DNA of 64,000 nucleotides, taken from contig NZ_AMGM01000008.1 of the NCBI RefSeq assembly GCF_000298295.1, forward strand, positions 32,707-96,706, given 5' to 3'. The first letter of the stretch is position 1. Each line of letters starts with the position of its first letter. The DNA comes from Cecembia lonarensis LW9. Its GTDB lineage: Bacteria > Bacteroidota > Bacteroidia > Cytophagales > Cyclobacteriaceae. Positions 28,230-38,161 of this stretch are shown here, one piece after another. Below the pieces are notes generated by a model that was not told the origin of the DNA, made no database searches, and saw only the letters and a list, made by a program, of their open reading frames with translations. The translations under genes and the position numbers were made by a program.

Positions 28230-29489
28230 ATGGATCTAACTTTAATCCTGCTATTTATTTTCTACCTGATTGCACCGGCAGTCATTTTATATTTATGTTA
28301 TCGCTACCCTTTTCTGGATAAAATTGGATCTGTCATTATCGCCTATGTTTTTGGGCTGGTATTAGGGAATGTGGGTATACTCCCCGGATTGGGAGAAGTG
28401 CTATATGAAAAAATCATTACCCATCCCCATACTAATGTGAAGGATGTGAAAAACATGCTTGATGCAGGCCTTATAACAGCCAATGACCTGATCGGTTTCC
28501 AGGTTTACCAGCTAAAAGATATCCTCATGAGCATTACGGTACTCTTAGCGATTCCATTAATGCTTTTTTCCACCAATTTAAAATCTTGGAAAAAATTGGC
28601 AGGTAAAGTAGTGTTATCTCTTATAATTGCTCTTTTTTCTGTTTTAAGTACAATCACTTTGGGTTTTTTTCTTTTCAGAAACAGTAGTATTGATGACTTA
28701 TGGAAAATATCCGGCTTGCTTGTAGGGGTCTACACAGGAGGCACACCCAACCTGGCCTCCCTCAAGCTTATGCTGAAAGTAGACGCCAATACTTATATAC
28801 TTACCCATACCTACGACCTGATCATAGGCGTGTTCTATCTGGGCTTTTTGATTACAGTGGGGAAAAACCTGTTTGGTAAATTTTTACCTCCTTTCCATAA
28901 TGATATCGCATCCATCAAAAATGCTGAGCATGTAACGAACCCTAAGGCTCCGGATACTACCAAAAAACGGGTACAAGTGATTATCAAGGGGTTGGCATTG
29001 TCTATTGGAATTGCTGGAGTTTCTTTAGGCATAGCTACTTTATTTCCTGAAAATCTCCTTATGGTCACCGTGATATTAAGTATTACTAGCTTAGGAATAA
29101 TCGCCTCCAATGCTGATAAAATCAATCAATTGCCTTTAACTTTTGAGACAGGGATGTACCTGATCCTGATATTCAGCTTGGTTGTGGCCTCCTTGGCGGA
29201 TATTTCCAATTTTACCGGCATCAACCCATCCCTTCTGGGCTACATCAGCATGGCAGTTTTTGGATCTCTTTTAATCCACGTCCTCTTATGTAAACTATTT
29301 AAAATTGATGCTGACACCACGATGATTACCTCGGTTTCTTTCATATGCTCTCCACCATTTGTGCCTGTAATTGCAGGAGCTTTAGGTAATAAACAAATTA
29401 TTATTTCTGGTATTACAGTAGGAATTATTGGGTATGCTATTGGTAATTATTTGGGTTATTTTTTGGCTAATTTTCTAAAAATGTTTTAG
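28230..29489 (+). CDS. DUF819 family membrane protein
   Basis: 419 residues with about 11 hydrophobic helices. 'IIAYVFGLVLGNVGILPG' near the start and 'GLLVGVYTGGTPNLASLKLM' in the middle are the features I associate with DUF819 (YjcL-like) proteins; the second is a glycine-rich pore-like motif. 'SFICSPPFVPVIAGALGNKQ' repeats the theme in the C-terminal half. These proteins are assumed to be transporters, but no substrate has been established. The gene is divergent from hppA and is followed by ppc 83 bp downstream on the same strand. Confidence 0.85.
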   Translation: MDLTLILLFIFYLIAPAVILYLCYRYPFLDKIGSVIIAYVFGLVLGNVGILPGLGEVLYEKIITHPHTNVKDVKNMLDAGLITANDLIGFQVYQLKDILMSITVLLAIPLMLFSTNLKSWKKLAGKVVLSLIIALFSVLSTITLGFFLFRNSSIDDLWKISGLLVGVYTGGTPNLASLKLMLKVDANTYILTHTYDLIIGVFYLGFLITVGKNLFGKFLPPFHNDIASIKNAEHVTNPKAPDTTKKRVQVIIKGLALSIGIAGVSLGIATLFPENLLMVTVILSITSLGIIASNADKINQLPLTFETGMYLILIFSLVVASLADISNFTGINPSLLGYISMAVFGSLLIHVLLCKLFKIDADTTMITSVSFICSPPFVPVIAGALGNKQIIISGITVGIIGYAIGNYLGYFLANFLKMF

Positions 29490-29572
29490 TCATTGTTTTA
29501 AAATCTGATTATTTGGCAATATATTAGGAATTCCATAATGAAATGTAATACTTTTTTTAACGCCTGGTGACA

Positions 29573-32260
29573 ATGACAATATTCGATAAAGTTCAGCAAG
29601 ATGTACAATTCCTCGCACAATGTTTTAGGGAAGTCCTGGAAGAATTGGGAGAATCGGAACTTTCCAACTTATTGGCGCTTAAAACATCTGGAAACCTAAA
29701 ACCTGAGCAGATTCAAGAGTTGGAAGCAAAACACATTCAGGTATTAAGTATTTACCTGCAATTGATGAATCTTGTCGAAGAAAATGCTGCAGTACAATAC
29801 AGGAGGCAAGTTTCAGAGCAAGATGGGCCAATAAAAATCCGAGGTTCTTGGGTAGAAACTTTCACCCGGCTAAAAGACAAGGGGTTAAGTGTGAATGAAA
29901 TTTCCGATCTGTTATCCAAGGTGGAACTCACTCCTGTTTTGACCGCACACCCTACGGAGGCAAAACGTATCTCTGTACTCGAACTGCACCGGGAACTTTA
30001 TCTTCAAATGGTAAAATTGGAGAATTCCTCCTTCACCAAATTGGAAAAAAATGCCATCAGGGAAAATATAAAGGCCCTTATTGAAAGATGGTGGAAAACC
30101 GGAGAGGTTTATCTGGAAAAACCCACTATCCAATCAGAGCGAAATAATGTTGTTCATTATTTTACTAAAGTATTCCCAAAGGCCTTAGCCAAAAGTGATC
30201 AGCAGTTAAAGGCAAGCTGGCAACTTATGGGTTTTGACCCTGAATTGCTCAGGTACCCCGAACAGTTCCCCATTCTGCAGTTTGGAAGCTGGGTCGGTGG
30301 AGACCGCGACGGACATCCCTACGTAACGGCGGAAATTACAGCAGAGACTTTGTTGACCCACAGAAAAAATGCACTTGACTTGTTAAGAAGTCAGATATTC
30401 GATCTGGGTGCCAAAATGACCTTTTCGGAAATTCGTAACCCTATCCCTGAATTTTTCAAAGAAAGCATAGAAGAGAAAACAAAGGAACTTGGCAACCATG
30501 GTTTATCAGCCGTAAAAAGAAATCCATACGAACCCTGGAGACAGTTCATCAACCTGATACTCCTCCAATTGGACAATACAGCTTCTGAAATTCCAAATGA
30601 GGACATCCCCATCTATGAAAATCCGGAGGCCCTTGCCAAAGATCTAAAAGTTCTTAGGGAAAGTCTATTGGCCATAGGGGCAAACAGGGTGGTGGATGAA
30701 CTTTTGTTTCCTGTCGAACGACAAAATCAGTGTTTCGGATTTCACCTTGCCAAACTGGATATCAGACAGAACTCCACATTTCATGATAAGGCGTTTGAGC
30801 AAATTCTTTCCACTACCTATCCTCATCTGTCCCCTTTCAATACTTGGAGCGAAGAAGAAAGACTCAGCTTCATGTTGAATGAATTGGAAAATCCAAGACC
30901 CTTTGGTGTCGTAGGAAAATCCTTTGGGCCAGAGGCAGATAAAGTATTGGGGTATTATCGGGCTGTTAAGAACCACACCGACCTTCACGGAAATGATGGA
31001 ATAGGAACATTTATCATCAGTATGACCCGCCAAGTCAGTGATATTTTGATGGTATACCTCTATTTTAGAGAAGTAGGGTTAGATCCTGCCGCCTTTAAGG
31101 TTGCCCCTCTTTTTGAAACCATTGAAGACTTAAAGCAGTCCTCTACCATCATGCAGGACTTCCTCAAGCTTCCGTTCTACCAAAGGGTTAAATCAGGCCT
31201 TCAGGAAATCATGCTGGGCTATTCTGACAGCAATAAAGATGGAGGGATACTGGCGAGTAGGTGGAACATTTACCAGACAGAAAAAGCGCTGACAGATGTA
31301 GGAAATGAGCATGGACTCAATCTTCAATTTTTCCACGGCATGGGTGGCACCATTAGCCGGGGCGGCGGAAAATATCACCGTTTTTTGGAAAGTATGCCAC
31401 TAGGCAGCTTAAGTGGTAAAATGAAGTTGACCGTTCAGGGTGAAACGATCGCCCAACAATTCGCCAACCTGTTAAATGGTGTATACAACATCGAAATGCT
31501 GCTTTCAGGCATTACCCTACAAACAGCATTTTTTGATTATCCGGAAAAAGCCCACACCTTCCCTGAACCTGCTTTACAAAGGTTGGCAGATTTTGCCTTC
31601 TCCCAGTACAGAACTTTGATGGAACACCCAAATTTTGTGGAATTTTATGGAGAAGCCACCCCTATAGATGTTTTGGAAATGAGTAAAATCGGTTCCAGAC
31701 CGGCCAGGAGAACAGGAACCCGTACACTTGCCGATCTCCGTGCCATCCCTTGGGTATTCAGCTGGAACCAATCCAGATTCAACCTTACCGGCTGGTTTGG
31801 GATTGGCTTTGCGCTGGAAAAGATGAAGAAGGAGGAACCGGAGTTGTATGCATCTTTAAAAGCCAATGCCAATACCTGGCCATTACTAAGGTATATTTTG
31901 ATTCAGGTAGAAACCAATGTGATGAATGCTGATGCGGAATGGATGAAAGTCTATGCATCTAAAGTTAATAATCCTGAAACCCGAGAAACCATCCTTACCA
32001 TCATTCTCGAAGAATACCAAAAAAGCCTGGACGAAATTGCCCTGATGTTTGAGGAAAGTAGAGAGAAAAGGAGGGTCAGCCAATTGGATAATTTGCGCCG
32101 CAGAACCTTGGCTTTAAACGCCCTGCACAAGCTGCAGTTGGACAACCTCAGCCTTTGGAGGGCCGAAAAGGACATAGAGCCGGAGCGCTCCGAGGTTTTG
32201 GTAAAAAAACTGCTTGAAATTACCACGGCACTAGCTAGTGGTTTGAAAAACACGGGATAA
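29573..32260 (+). CDS. ppc: Phosphoenolpyruvate carboxylase
   Basis: 895 residues, normal length. ATG 29573 is preferred over the GTG two codons upstream. It adds bicarbonate to PEP to form oxaloacetate, refilling the TCA cycle. The two catalytic signatures are intact: 'VLTAHPTEAKR' with its His near residue 125 and 'MLGYSDSNKDGG' with its Lys near 556. The 'FFHGMGGTISRGGG' loop (about 590) and 'VGGDRDGHPYVT' are also present. The form matches the Bacteroidota enzyme. Its 3' end overlaps the convergent receiver gene by 26 bp. Confidence 0.97.
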   Translation: MTIFDKVQQDVQFLAQCFREVLEELGESELSNLLALKTSGNLKPEQIQELEAKHIQVLSIYLQLMNLVEENAAVQYRRQVSEQDGPIKIRGSWVETFTRLKDKGLSVNEISDLLSKVELTPVLTAHPTEAKRISVLELHRELYLQMVKLENSSFTKLEKNAIRENIKALIERWWKTGEVYLEKPTIQSERNNVVHYFTKVFPKALAKSDQQLKASWQLMGFDPELLRYPEQFPILQFGSWVGGDRDGHPYVTAEITAETLLTHRKNALDLLRSQIFDLGAKMTFSEIRNPIPEFFKESIEEKTKELGNHGLSAVKRNPYEPWRQFINLILLQLDNTASEIPNEDIPIYENPEALAKDLKVLRESLLAIGANRVVDELLFPVERQNQCFGFHLAKLDIRQNSTFHDKAFEQILSTTYPHLSPFNTWSEEERLSFMLNELENPRPFGVVGKSFGPEADKVLGYYRAVKNHTDLHGNDGIGTFIISMTRQVSDILMVYLYFREVGLDPAAFKVAPLFETIEDLKQSSTIMQDFLKLPFYQRVKSGLQEIMLGYSDSNKDGGILASRWNIYQTEKALTDVGNEHGLNLQFFHGMGGTISRGGGKYHRFLESMPLGSLSGKMKLTVQGETIAQQFANLLNGVYNIEMLLSGITLQTAFFDYPEKAHTFPEPALQRLADFAFSQYRTLMEHPNFVEFYGEATPIDVLEMSKIGSRPARRTGTRTLADLRAIPWVFSWNQSRFNLTGWFGIGFALEKMKKEEPELYASLKANANTWPLLRYILIQVETNVMNADAEWMKVYASKVNNPETRETILTIILEEYQKSLDEIALMFEESREKRRVSQLDNLRRRTLALNALHKLQLDNLSLWRAEKDIEPERSEVLVKKLLEITTALASGLKNTG

Positions 32261-32642
32261 TATGTTGCTCGATTAACCCCTTGATATCCTCCTTCCTCAT
32301 TGGTTTTTCTAAAAAATCAATGAGGAAAGGGAATTCATGAACCAATTTTTTATCTTCCTCCAATAGGGAAGATGATAAAATTACCACGTACAGATCAAAT
32401 GCAATATCCATATACTGAATTTCTTGAAGTACCGCCCTCCCATTCTTCACGGGCATGTTTAAATCCAACAAGACAAAAAAACACTTACTGGAATCATGGT
32501 TTTCATTTAAATAATCTAAAAATTCCTGCCCATCATCAAACGTTTTAGTGGTGATATCCTGATCAATGCTTTCAAGGATGTGCCGGTTCATTAAATGCGT
32601 AATTGGATCATCATCTACCAACAATACTTCGAATTCTTTCAT
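32235..32642 (-). CDS. Stand-alone response regulator receiver protein
   Basis: About 135 residues from ATG 32642 (MKEFEVLLVDDDP...); a further ATG at 32660 is possible. It is a single CheY-like domain: acidic pair in 'LLVDDDPITHLMNRHIL', phospho-acceptor Asp in 'VLLDLNMPVKNG' (about residue 60), Ser/Thr switch in 'VVILSSS' and Lys in 'FLEKPM'. There is no output domain, so it acts by protein contact or as part of a phosphorelay. No kinase is adjacent. Such single-domain receivers are numerous in Bacteroidota and often answer to hybrid kinases encoded elsewhere. The last 26 bp overlap ppc tail to tail. Confidence 0.9.
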   Translation of the reverse strand: MKEFEVLLVDDDPITHLMNRHILESIDQDITTKTFDDGQEFLDYLNENHDSSKCFFVLLDLNMPVKNGRAVLQEIQYMDIAFDLYVVILSSSLLEEDKKLVHEFPFLIDFLEKPMRKEDIKGLIEQHIIPCFSNH

Positions 32643-32866
32643 GTTTTGATTTCCTTGCATGGTACAAAACAAATAAAGTTTTACAGGAAAGTCACTAAAT
32701 GATGACGCTCGTTCATTTACAAAAAATAACAAAATTACAGACAATAGAATATATAAAAGTGTAAAATTTACCAGTAAACGGTATCATAATGTCTACAAAA
32801 TATTTTAAAATGAGTAAAAGAGGTAAGAAAGATTTCGTAATTTAAGCTTTCCTAACCGTCAGCAGC

Positions 32867-33625
32867 ATGAAGTTTTTTTTTCCTGTGTTTCTAATTGTCT
32901 CCCACTTGATTATCGGTAATATCCAAGACTCCACGGCTCAAACAGCCAGGGAAATTGTGGAAATTATGGATCAAAAAATGCGTGGTGAATCCATGATAGT
33001 AGAGATGGAAATGGAAATAATCCGCCCCCGCTTCTCCCGTACCATTGGCATCAAAAGTTGGTCAAAGGGGCAGGATTTTTCCATGATCCTGATAACAGCA
33101 CCTGCCAGGGACAGGGGAACTTCATTTTTGAAGAGGCAGAGAGAAATCTGGAATTGGGTACCCAACATTGAACGGACCATCAAGCTTCCACCGTCTATGA
33201 TGGCCCAGTCCTGGATGGGCTCAGATTTTACCAATGATGATTTGGTCCGTGAGAGTTCGATCATCAATGATTATGTACACAGCATCATTGGTTCAGAAGT
33301 CATTGACGGAATGGAATGTTATAAAATCGAAATGATTCCCAAACCAGATGCCGCAGTAGTTTTTGGCAAAATCTTGGTCTGGATCACCAAAGACTCCTAT
33401 CTCCAATTAAGGGGAGAAAATTATGATGAATATGGAGCACTTGTCAGTACTGTAATAGGATCAAATATAAAAAAAATGGATGATAGGGAAATCCCCACCG
33501 TATTGGAAATGATTCCTTCTGACAAGCCTGGAAATAAAACCATCCTAAGATACCTGAATATTGAATTTGACCGACCTATTGAAGAAGCCTTCTTTTCTGT
33601 TCAAAGGATGAAAGATTTACGCTGA
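32867..33625 (+). CDS. LolA-like outer-membrane lipoprotein-sorting protein
   Basis: 252 residues with a signal peptide (MKFFFPVFLIVSHLII..., cleavage likely after 'STAQ' near 25). The mature protein shows the half-barrel fold of the LolA/LolB-like group PF17131: 'IIRPRFSRTIGIKSWSKG', 'RGTSFLKRQREIWNWVPNIE', 'SWMGSDFTNDDLVRES' and 'LVWITKDSYLQLRGENYDEY'. It would carry a lipid or lipoprotein through the periplasm. Its stop TGA overlaps the start of the first permease gene (33625), which makes it the first gene of a five-gene operon. Confidence 0.88.
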   Translation: MKFFFPVFLIVSHLIIGNIQDSTAQTAREIVEIMDQKMRGESMIVEMEMEIIRPRFSRTIGIKSWSKGQDFSMILITAPARDRGTSFLKRQREIWNWVPNIERTIKLPPSMMAQSWMGSDFTNDDLVRESSIINDYVHSIIGSEVIDGMECYKIEMIPKPDAAVVFGKILVWITKDSYLQLRGENYDEYGALVSTVIGSNIKKMDDREIPTVLEMIPSDKPGNKTILRYLNIEFDRPIEEAFFSVQRMKDLR

Positions 33626-34857
33626 TGAACTGGATATTGATTTTTAAGTTGGCTTGGAGAAATCTCTGGCGAAATAAAAGAAGAACCCTGATTACCGCAG
33701 GTTCCATTCTTTTTGCTGTCATTTTGGCCCTCTTGATGGATTCCATGAATATTGGTTCGCATGAACAAATCATCAGCAACTCCCTTCGCTTTGGAACAGG
33801 CTATCTCCAAATCCAGGATACTGCCTATTTTGAAACCCCATCTTTGGATTTTGCTTTTGACTTGGACAAGCGTCAGGAAGAAGCTTTGAATCAGCTTTTG
33901 AGACATCATGCCTATGCCGTACCCAGGGTAGAATCTTTTGTGCTTGCCGCAGGAGAAAGCGAAACCAGAGGAGCTTTGGTAATTGGCATTATACCGGAAT
34001 TGGAAAACCGTATGAATGGATTTCAAAATTTTCTGACAGAAGGGAAAATCTTAAATAACGATGACCAAATGGTAATGGTCGGGAGCGGACTGGCCCAAAG
34101 ACTTTCACTCTCCCTCCATGATACCTTGGTAGTTATAGGTCAGGGGTATCAAGGCATGCAGGCAGCGGGCAAATACCCAATAAAAGGCATTATCTCCCAT
34201 CCTATGGAATTCCTTGACAACCAATTGATCTACCTGCCATTTGAGGAGGCTTCTTGGTTATTTGTCATGGATGGAAAAGCAAGCCATTGGCTCATCATGG
34301 CAGACACTGATAAAAGTGCACTTAGGGTGCAACAAGAGATTGAAAAACTTCTGGAAGGAACAGAACTGCAAGTCCTGCATTGGAAAGACTTGCAGCCTGA
34401 CCTGGTTAAAGCTTTGGCATTTGATGCGGTCTCTGGAAGAATCATGCAGTTTATCCTGTACGTAGTGATTGCTTTTGGCATCTTTGGTACGGTGCTCACC
34501 ATGACCCTGGAAAGACAAAAGGAGTTTGCCATCTTGGTCAGCTTGGGGATGAAGCGCCATATCCTGGCCTTACAGTGCTTTATTGAAACCATTCTGATCA
34601 GTATTTTGGGCGTTGGAGCTGGGATTGTACTCGGTTTTCCCGTGTTGTTTTATTTCAACCGCAATCCCATTCCCTTAGGAGAAGGATTATCAGACCTGGT
34701 GAAAGAATATGGCATGGAACCCTTTTTGCCTTTTTCATTGGCGCCCACCGTTTTCATCTTCCAGGGAATCACCATGCTGATCCTTACCTTGATCATTACC
34801 ACTTATCCTGTTTGGAGAAGCTTAACCTTTCCTGTCCTTGAAAATTTAAGAAGATGA
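33625..34857 (+). CDS. ABC transporter permease, FtsX/LolC-E type (first)
   Basis: 410 residues with the four-helix layout of MacB/LolCDE permeases: one helix at about 20-40, a periplasmic domain of about 220 residues, then three helices in the last 150 residues ('FGTVLTMTLERQKEFAILVS' precedes the coupling helix). The N-terminus 'LAWRNLWRNKRRTLITAG' is the usual cytosolic coupling motif. It starts at the LolA-like stop and its own stop overlaps the second permease by 4 bp (ATGA). With the second permease and the ATPase it should form a heterodimeric mechanotransmission ABC complex that extracts substrate from the inner membrane. Confidence 0.9.
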   Translation: MNWILIFKLAWRNLWRNKRRTLITAGSILFAVILALLMDSMNIGSHEQIISNSLRFGTGYLQIQDTAYFETPSLDFAFDLDKRQEEALNQLLRHHAYAVPRVESFVLAAGESETRGALVIGIIPELENRMNGFQNFLTEGKILNNDDQMVMVGSGLAQRLSLSLHDTLVVIGQGYQGMQAAGKYPIKGIISHPMEFLDNQLIYLPFEEASWLFVMDGKASHWLIMADTDKSALRVQQEIEKLLEGTELQVLHWKDLQPDLVKALAFDAVSGRIMQFILYVVIAFGIFGTVLTMTLERQKEFAILVSLGMKRHILALQCFIETILISILGVGAGIVLGFPVLFYFNRNPIPLGEGLSDLVKEYGMEPFLPFSLAPTVFIFQGITMLILTLIITTYPVWRSLTFPVLENLRR

Positions 34858-36071
34858 GAACCTTGCTATTGCTATCCTGGAAAAACATTTGGAGAAACAA
34901 AGGCAGAAGCATGGCCTTGATGATGGCCATTATTTTAGGGATAGCTGCAGGCTTGCTTATGTTTGGACTGGTGGCGGGATTGGTCATGCAGCGCTTCAAT
35001 GGATTAGTGCAGAACCATCTTTCCCATATCCAAATTCACCATAAAGATTATTTAAGGGAACAGGAAAATAAAATGATCCTTCCAAACCCTCAGCGGATCA
35101 GACAAAGTTTGGCGGGCATGCCAGAAATAAAAGGCTATGCTTTCAGGACACTCAGTTTTGGTATGCTGGCCTCCGGATATAATTCCTCAGGAGTAAAGAT
35201 TACCGGAATCAACAAGGAAGAAGAGGGTGGCATCAGTAAATTCAGGTATAATATCATAGATGGGGAATACCTTGATGAATCCATGCGTAACCCCTTACTG
35301 ATTTCACAGCGAAATGCCCGTAAATTGAGGGTACAATTGGGTGGAAGGGTAATTTTAACTTTTCAAAACCTGGAAGGTGATCTTACTTCTGCTGCATTCA
35401 GGGTAAGCGGAATCTTCAGAACCTCAGACTCCAATTTTGATGACCTGAATGTTTATGTTAACCAAGCTGATCTGCAAGAGCTTCTGGGAGAAAATGAGGC
35501 TTACCATCAAGTCGCTATATTACTGGAAAGCCATGAAGAAGCAGAAAATTTAGCTGCACTTTTATCAGAAAAATTACCAGAGGTGGATATCCGAAGTTGG
35601 TCAGCCTTATCTCCTGAGTTGAGGATTCTGGTTGAACAAGGCGGATTCATCATGTACATTTTTATGATAATCATCTTATTGGGGCTTTCTTTTGGAATAT
35701 TGAATACCATGCTGATGGCAGTATTTGAAAGGGTACAGGAATTGGGCATGTTGATGGCCATTGGTATGACAAAAATCAAAGTCGCGGCTATGATTGTCCT
35801 TGAAACCACATTCATTGCCTTGATCGGGGGTGTTATAGGAGTCGTTTTAGGTTTGGGAATCCACAGTTTGATTGCAGAGGAGGGCTTGGATCTATCCGGT
35901 TTTGCAGATGCACTCGCAGAATTTGGCTATGATGCCATCATTTATCCCCTATTGGAAGCCAAAGATGTTGGGATTACCATTATCATGGTCTCTATAACAG
36001 CGGTTTTAGCAGCAGTTATCCCGGCGATAAGGGCTGTACAATTAAACCCAGCCGAAGCAGTTAGAAAATAA
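34854..36071 (+). CDS. ABC transporter permease, FtsX/LolC-E type (second)
   Basis: 405 residues, diverged from the first permease but with the same plan: 'LSWKNIWRNKGRSMALMMA' at the N-terminus, a helix at about 20-42, a periplasmic domain ('GYNSSGVKITGINKEEEGGI'), and three C-terminal helices around 'GLSFGILNTMLMAVFERVQE' and 'LGMLMAIGMTKIK'. It ends 'VQLNPAEAVRK', a common end of FtsX-domain permeases. Start overlaps the preceding gene by 4 bp; the ATPase follows after 11 bp. Two different permeases plus one ATPase is the LolCDE arrangement rather than the MacB homodimer. Confidence 0.9.
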   Translation: MRTLLLLSWKNIWRNKGRSMALMMAIILGIAAGLLMFGLVAGLVMQRFNGLVQNHLSHIQIHHKDYLREQENKMILPNPQRIRQSLAGMPEIKGYAFRTLSFGMLASGYNSSGVKITGINKEEEGGISKFRYNIIDGEYLDESMRNPLLISQRNARKLRVQLGGRVILTFQNLEGDLTSAAFRVSGIFRTSDSNFDDLNVYVNQADLQELLGENEAYHQVAILLESHEEAENLAALLSEKLPEVDIRSWSALSPELRILVEQGGFIMYIFMIIILLGLSFGILNTMLMAVFERVQELGMLMAIGMTKIKVAAMIVLETTFIALIGGVIGVVLGLGIHSLIAEEGLDLSGFADALAEFGYDAIIYPLLEAKDVGITIIMVSITAVLAAVIPAIRAVQLNPAEAVRK

Positions 36072-36082
36072 TTCAAGTACTT

Positions 36083-36772
36083 ATGCCTATCATACAGACA
36101 CAGCAGCTTTTCAAAATTTATAATGAGGATACCATTCCCGTCTATGCATTGAGGGACCTGAGTTTGGATTTTGAAGAAGGAGAATTTACTACCATCGTGG
36201 GGCCATCTGGATCGGGAAAAACCACCTTATTGAACATGATAGGAGGACTTGACACCCCTACCCGTGGGGACGTATTTATCGATGGTACCAATATCGCATC
36301 CTTACGCAAGGGAGACCTAATAGATTTTCGCTTGAGAAATATCGGCTTTGTATTCCAATCCTATAACCTCATCCCTGTCCTTACCGCTTTGGAAAACGTC
36401 AGCTTGATCATGGAATTACAAAACTTAGACCCCAAATCCACCAGGGAAAGAGCACTTCAGGTTTTAGAGGAAGTGGGTTTGGCTGATAAACTGCACAGCA
36501 AACCTTCAGAATTATCAGGAGGACAGCAACAACGGGTGGCAGTGGCCAGGGCATTGGCTTCCCGGCCAAAATTCGTTTTGGCAGATGAACCCACCGCCAA
36601 CTTGGACAGCAAAGCTGCCATGAACTTATTGGATATTATGGCCAAATTGAATGAGGAAGAATCCATGACCTTTATTTTCAGCACCCATGACCAGCGGGTC
36701 ATCGAAAGGGCAAGAAGAGTAGTCACCTTGGTAGACGGCGCATTACATGAAGACCTTGTCAAAGCAAAATAA
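36083..36772 (+). CDS. ABC transporter ATP-binding protein, LolD/MacB type
   Basis: 229 residues, typical length. Walker A is 'GPSGSGKTTLLNMIGG' (about residue 39), the Q-loop is in 'FVFQSYNLIPVLTALENV', the signature is 'LSGGQQQRVAVARAL' (about 141) and Walker B is 'FVLADEPTANLDS' (about 165), followed by the switch His in 'FSTHDQ'. 'SYNLIPVLTALENV' is characteristic of the LolD/MacB/FtsE group, which powers extraction of substrates from the outer face of the inner membrane. The last 26 bp overlap the barrel gene that follows, in another frame. Confidence 0.95.
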   Translation: MPIIQTQQLFKIYNEDTIPVYALRDLSLDFEEGEFTTIVGPSGSGKTTLLNMIGGLDTPTRGDVFIDGTNIASLRKGDLIDFRLRNIGFVFQSYNLIPVLTALENVSLIMELQNLDPKSTRERALQVLEEVGLADKLHSKPSELSGGQQQRVAVARALASRPKFVLADEPTANLDSKAAMNLLDIMAKLNEEESMTFIFSTHDQRVIERARRVVTLVDGALHEDLVKAK

Positions 36773-38051
36773 GTCAACTTTACTTTTTATCGTTCCAACT
36801 TGGATTCTGTGCTTTTCCATAGTGACGCCTGTTGCTGCACAAAGTTTTGCACTACAGGTGGATTCTTTAAAAAATGGCTTTCAAAATGATTTCCAAATTG
36901 AAAAATTAAGTGAAAAATCCTTGGGAGAGGATTCGGAATTTACAGTTAAAGAAGTATCTCCTTATCCGGAATATCAATTGAATGGCTACCTCAAGTACCT
37001 TCCCTCCTACCGGAAAAGTCCATCCTTTGAGAATGCCTTTTTTGACCAATTATTGCACAACCGCTTTAATTTGAGGGCCAATTTCAATGAAAAATGGACA
37101 GCTTATGGAAGCTTGAGAACGAGGTTCTTTATAGGTAGTTCAGTTAAGGAATTCCCTTTTTTTAAAGATTTTTTGGAAGAAGATTTTGGCTTTTTCAATA
37201 TCAGCAAAGTGCTTTGGAGTGGCAATAATTTCATGTTGCACAGTACCATCGATAGGTTTTTCACAGAATATAGAACCGATAAGTGGCAGGTACGCATCGG
37301 TAGGCAACGCATCAATTGGGGCATTAATTTAGTCTCCAATCCCAACGACCTTTTCAATACCTATTCTTTCTTTGATTTCGATTATGAAGAAAGACCCGGA
37401 ACCGATGCCATCAGGGTTTCTTATTTTACTGGTGACTTAAGCAGGATAGAATTTGCTGTTGCCCCAGGCAGAACAAAGAAAGAAAGTGTGGCTGCAGTCT
37501 ATTATTCACTCAACCACCGGGGTTATGACCTGCAATTTATCAGTGGATACTTCAAAGACCGATGGACAGGAGGCTTTGGATGGGCAGGAAGTATAAAAGA
37601 TACAGGTTTCAAGGGTGAATTCAGTTACTTTCGAGACCTGAACCCTATACCTGGAAGAGAAGCTGGTAATTTTGTGGTAAGTACTTCTGTTGACCATATG
37701 TTTGGGAACGGTATTTTTCTGGTGGTAGAATATCTATATAATCAACCAAGAAAAGGCAGTGAGCAAAATGTGCTTTTACTTACAAGACCATTACAAGCGG
37801 ACAATCTATCCTTTACAGATCATTCGGTTTTTGTTCAGGGAACCTACCCCATTTCCCCCATTTTGAATGCAGGTTTGGCTGGATTTTATTATCCCACAGA
37901 TCCTGCGGTCTTTATCAGTCCAAGCTTTACTGGCAATGTGCTTGAAAACCTCGACCTTTTATTGATCGGTCAATTTTTTGTTGGCGGTTCAGGTTCTATT
38001 TTTGAAGAGGCAGGAAGTTTGATTGCCGCAGCACTGAAATGGAGTTTCTGA
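36747..38051 (+). CDS. Outer-membrane beta-barrel protein of the ABC/LolA-like operon
   Basis: 434 residues. ATG 36747 lies inside the ATPase gene and starts a good signal peptide ('LLFIVPTWILCFSIVTPVAA', cleavage after 'AQ' near 32), so the 26-bp overlap appears genuine and implies translational coupling. The mature protein is a beta-barrel with alternating aromatic strands ('WQVRIGRQRINWGINLVSNP', 'RGYDLQFISGYFKDRWTGGF') and ends in 'ALKWSF', a C-terminal aromatic as in sorted barrels. It resembles the porin-like, DUF1302-type barrels by eye, but this is not firm. It would be the outer-membrane end of the transport system. Confidence 0.8.
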   Translation: MKTLSKQNKSTLLFIVPTWILCFSIVTPVAAQSFALQVDSLKNGFQNDFQIEKLSEKSLGEDSEFTVKEVSPYPEYQLNGYLKYLPSYRKSPSFENAFFDQLLHNRFNLRANFNEKWTAYGSLRTRFFIGSSVKEFPFFKDFLEEDFGFFNISKVLWSGNNFMLHSTIDRFFTEYRTDKWQVRIGRQRINWGINLVSNPNDLFNTYSFFDFDYEERPGTDAIRVSYFTGDLSRIEFAVAPGRTKKESVAAVYYSLNHRGYDLQFISGYFKDRWTGGFGWAGSIKDTGFKGEFSYFRDLNPIPGREAGNFVVSTSVDHMFGNGIFLVVEYLYNQPRKGSEQNVLLLTRPLQADNLSFTDHSVFVQGTYPISPILNAGLAGFYYPTDPAVFISPSFTGNVLENLDLLLIGQFFVGGSGSIFEEAGSLIAAALKWSF

Positions 38052-38161
38052 AAAAAATATAGTAATTTCTATCTCATTCTTTCCATTTATGAATGCTTGT
38101 AACTACATTCATGTTAACTTAATGTTAAGCAGGGCATATAGGTAATCGATTCTTAAAGTGC

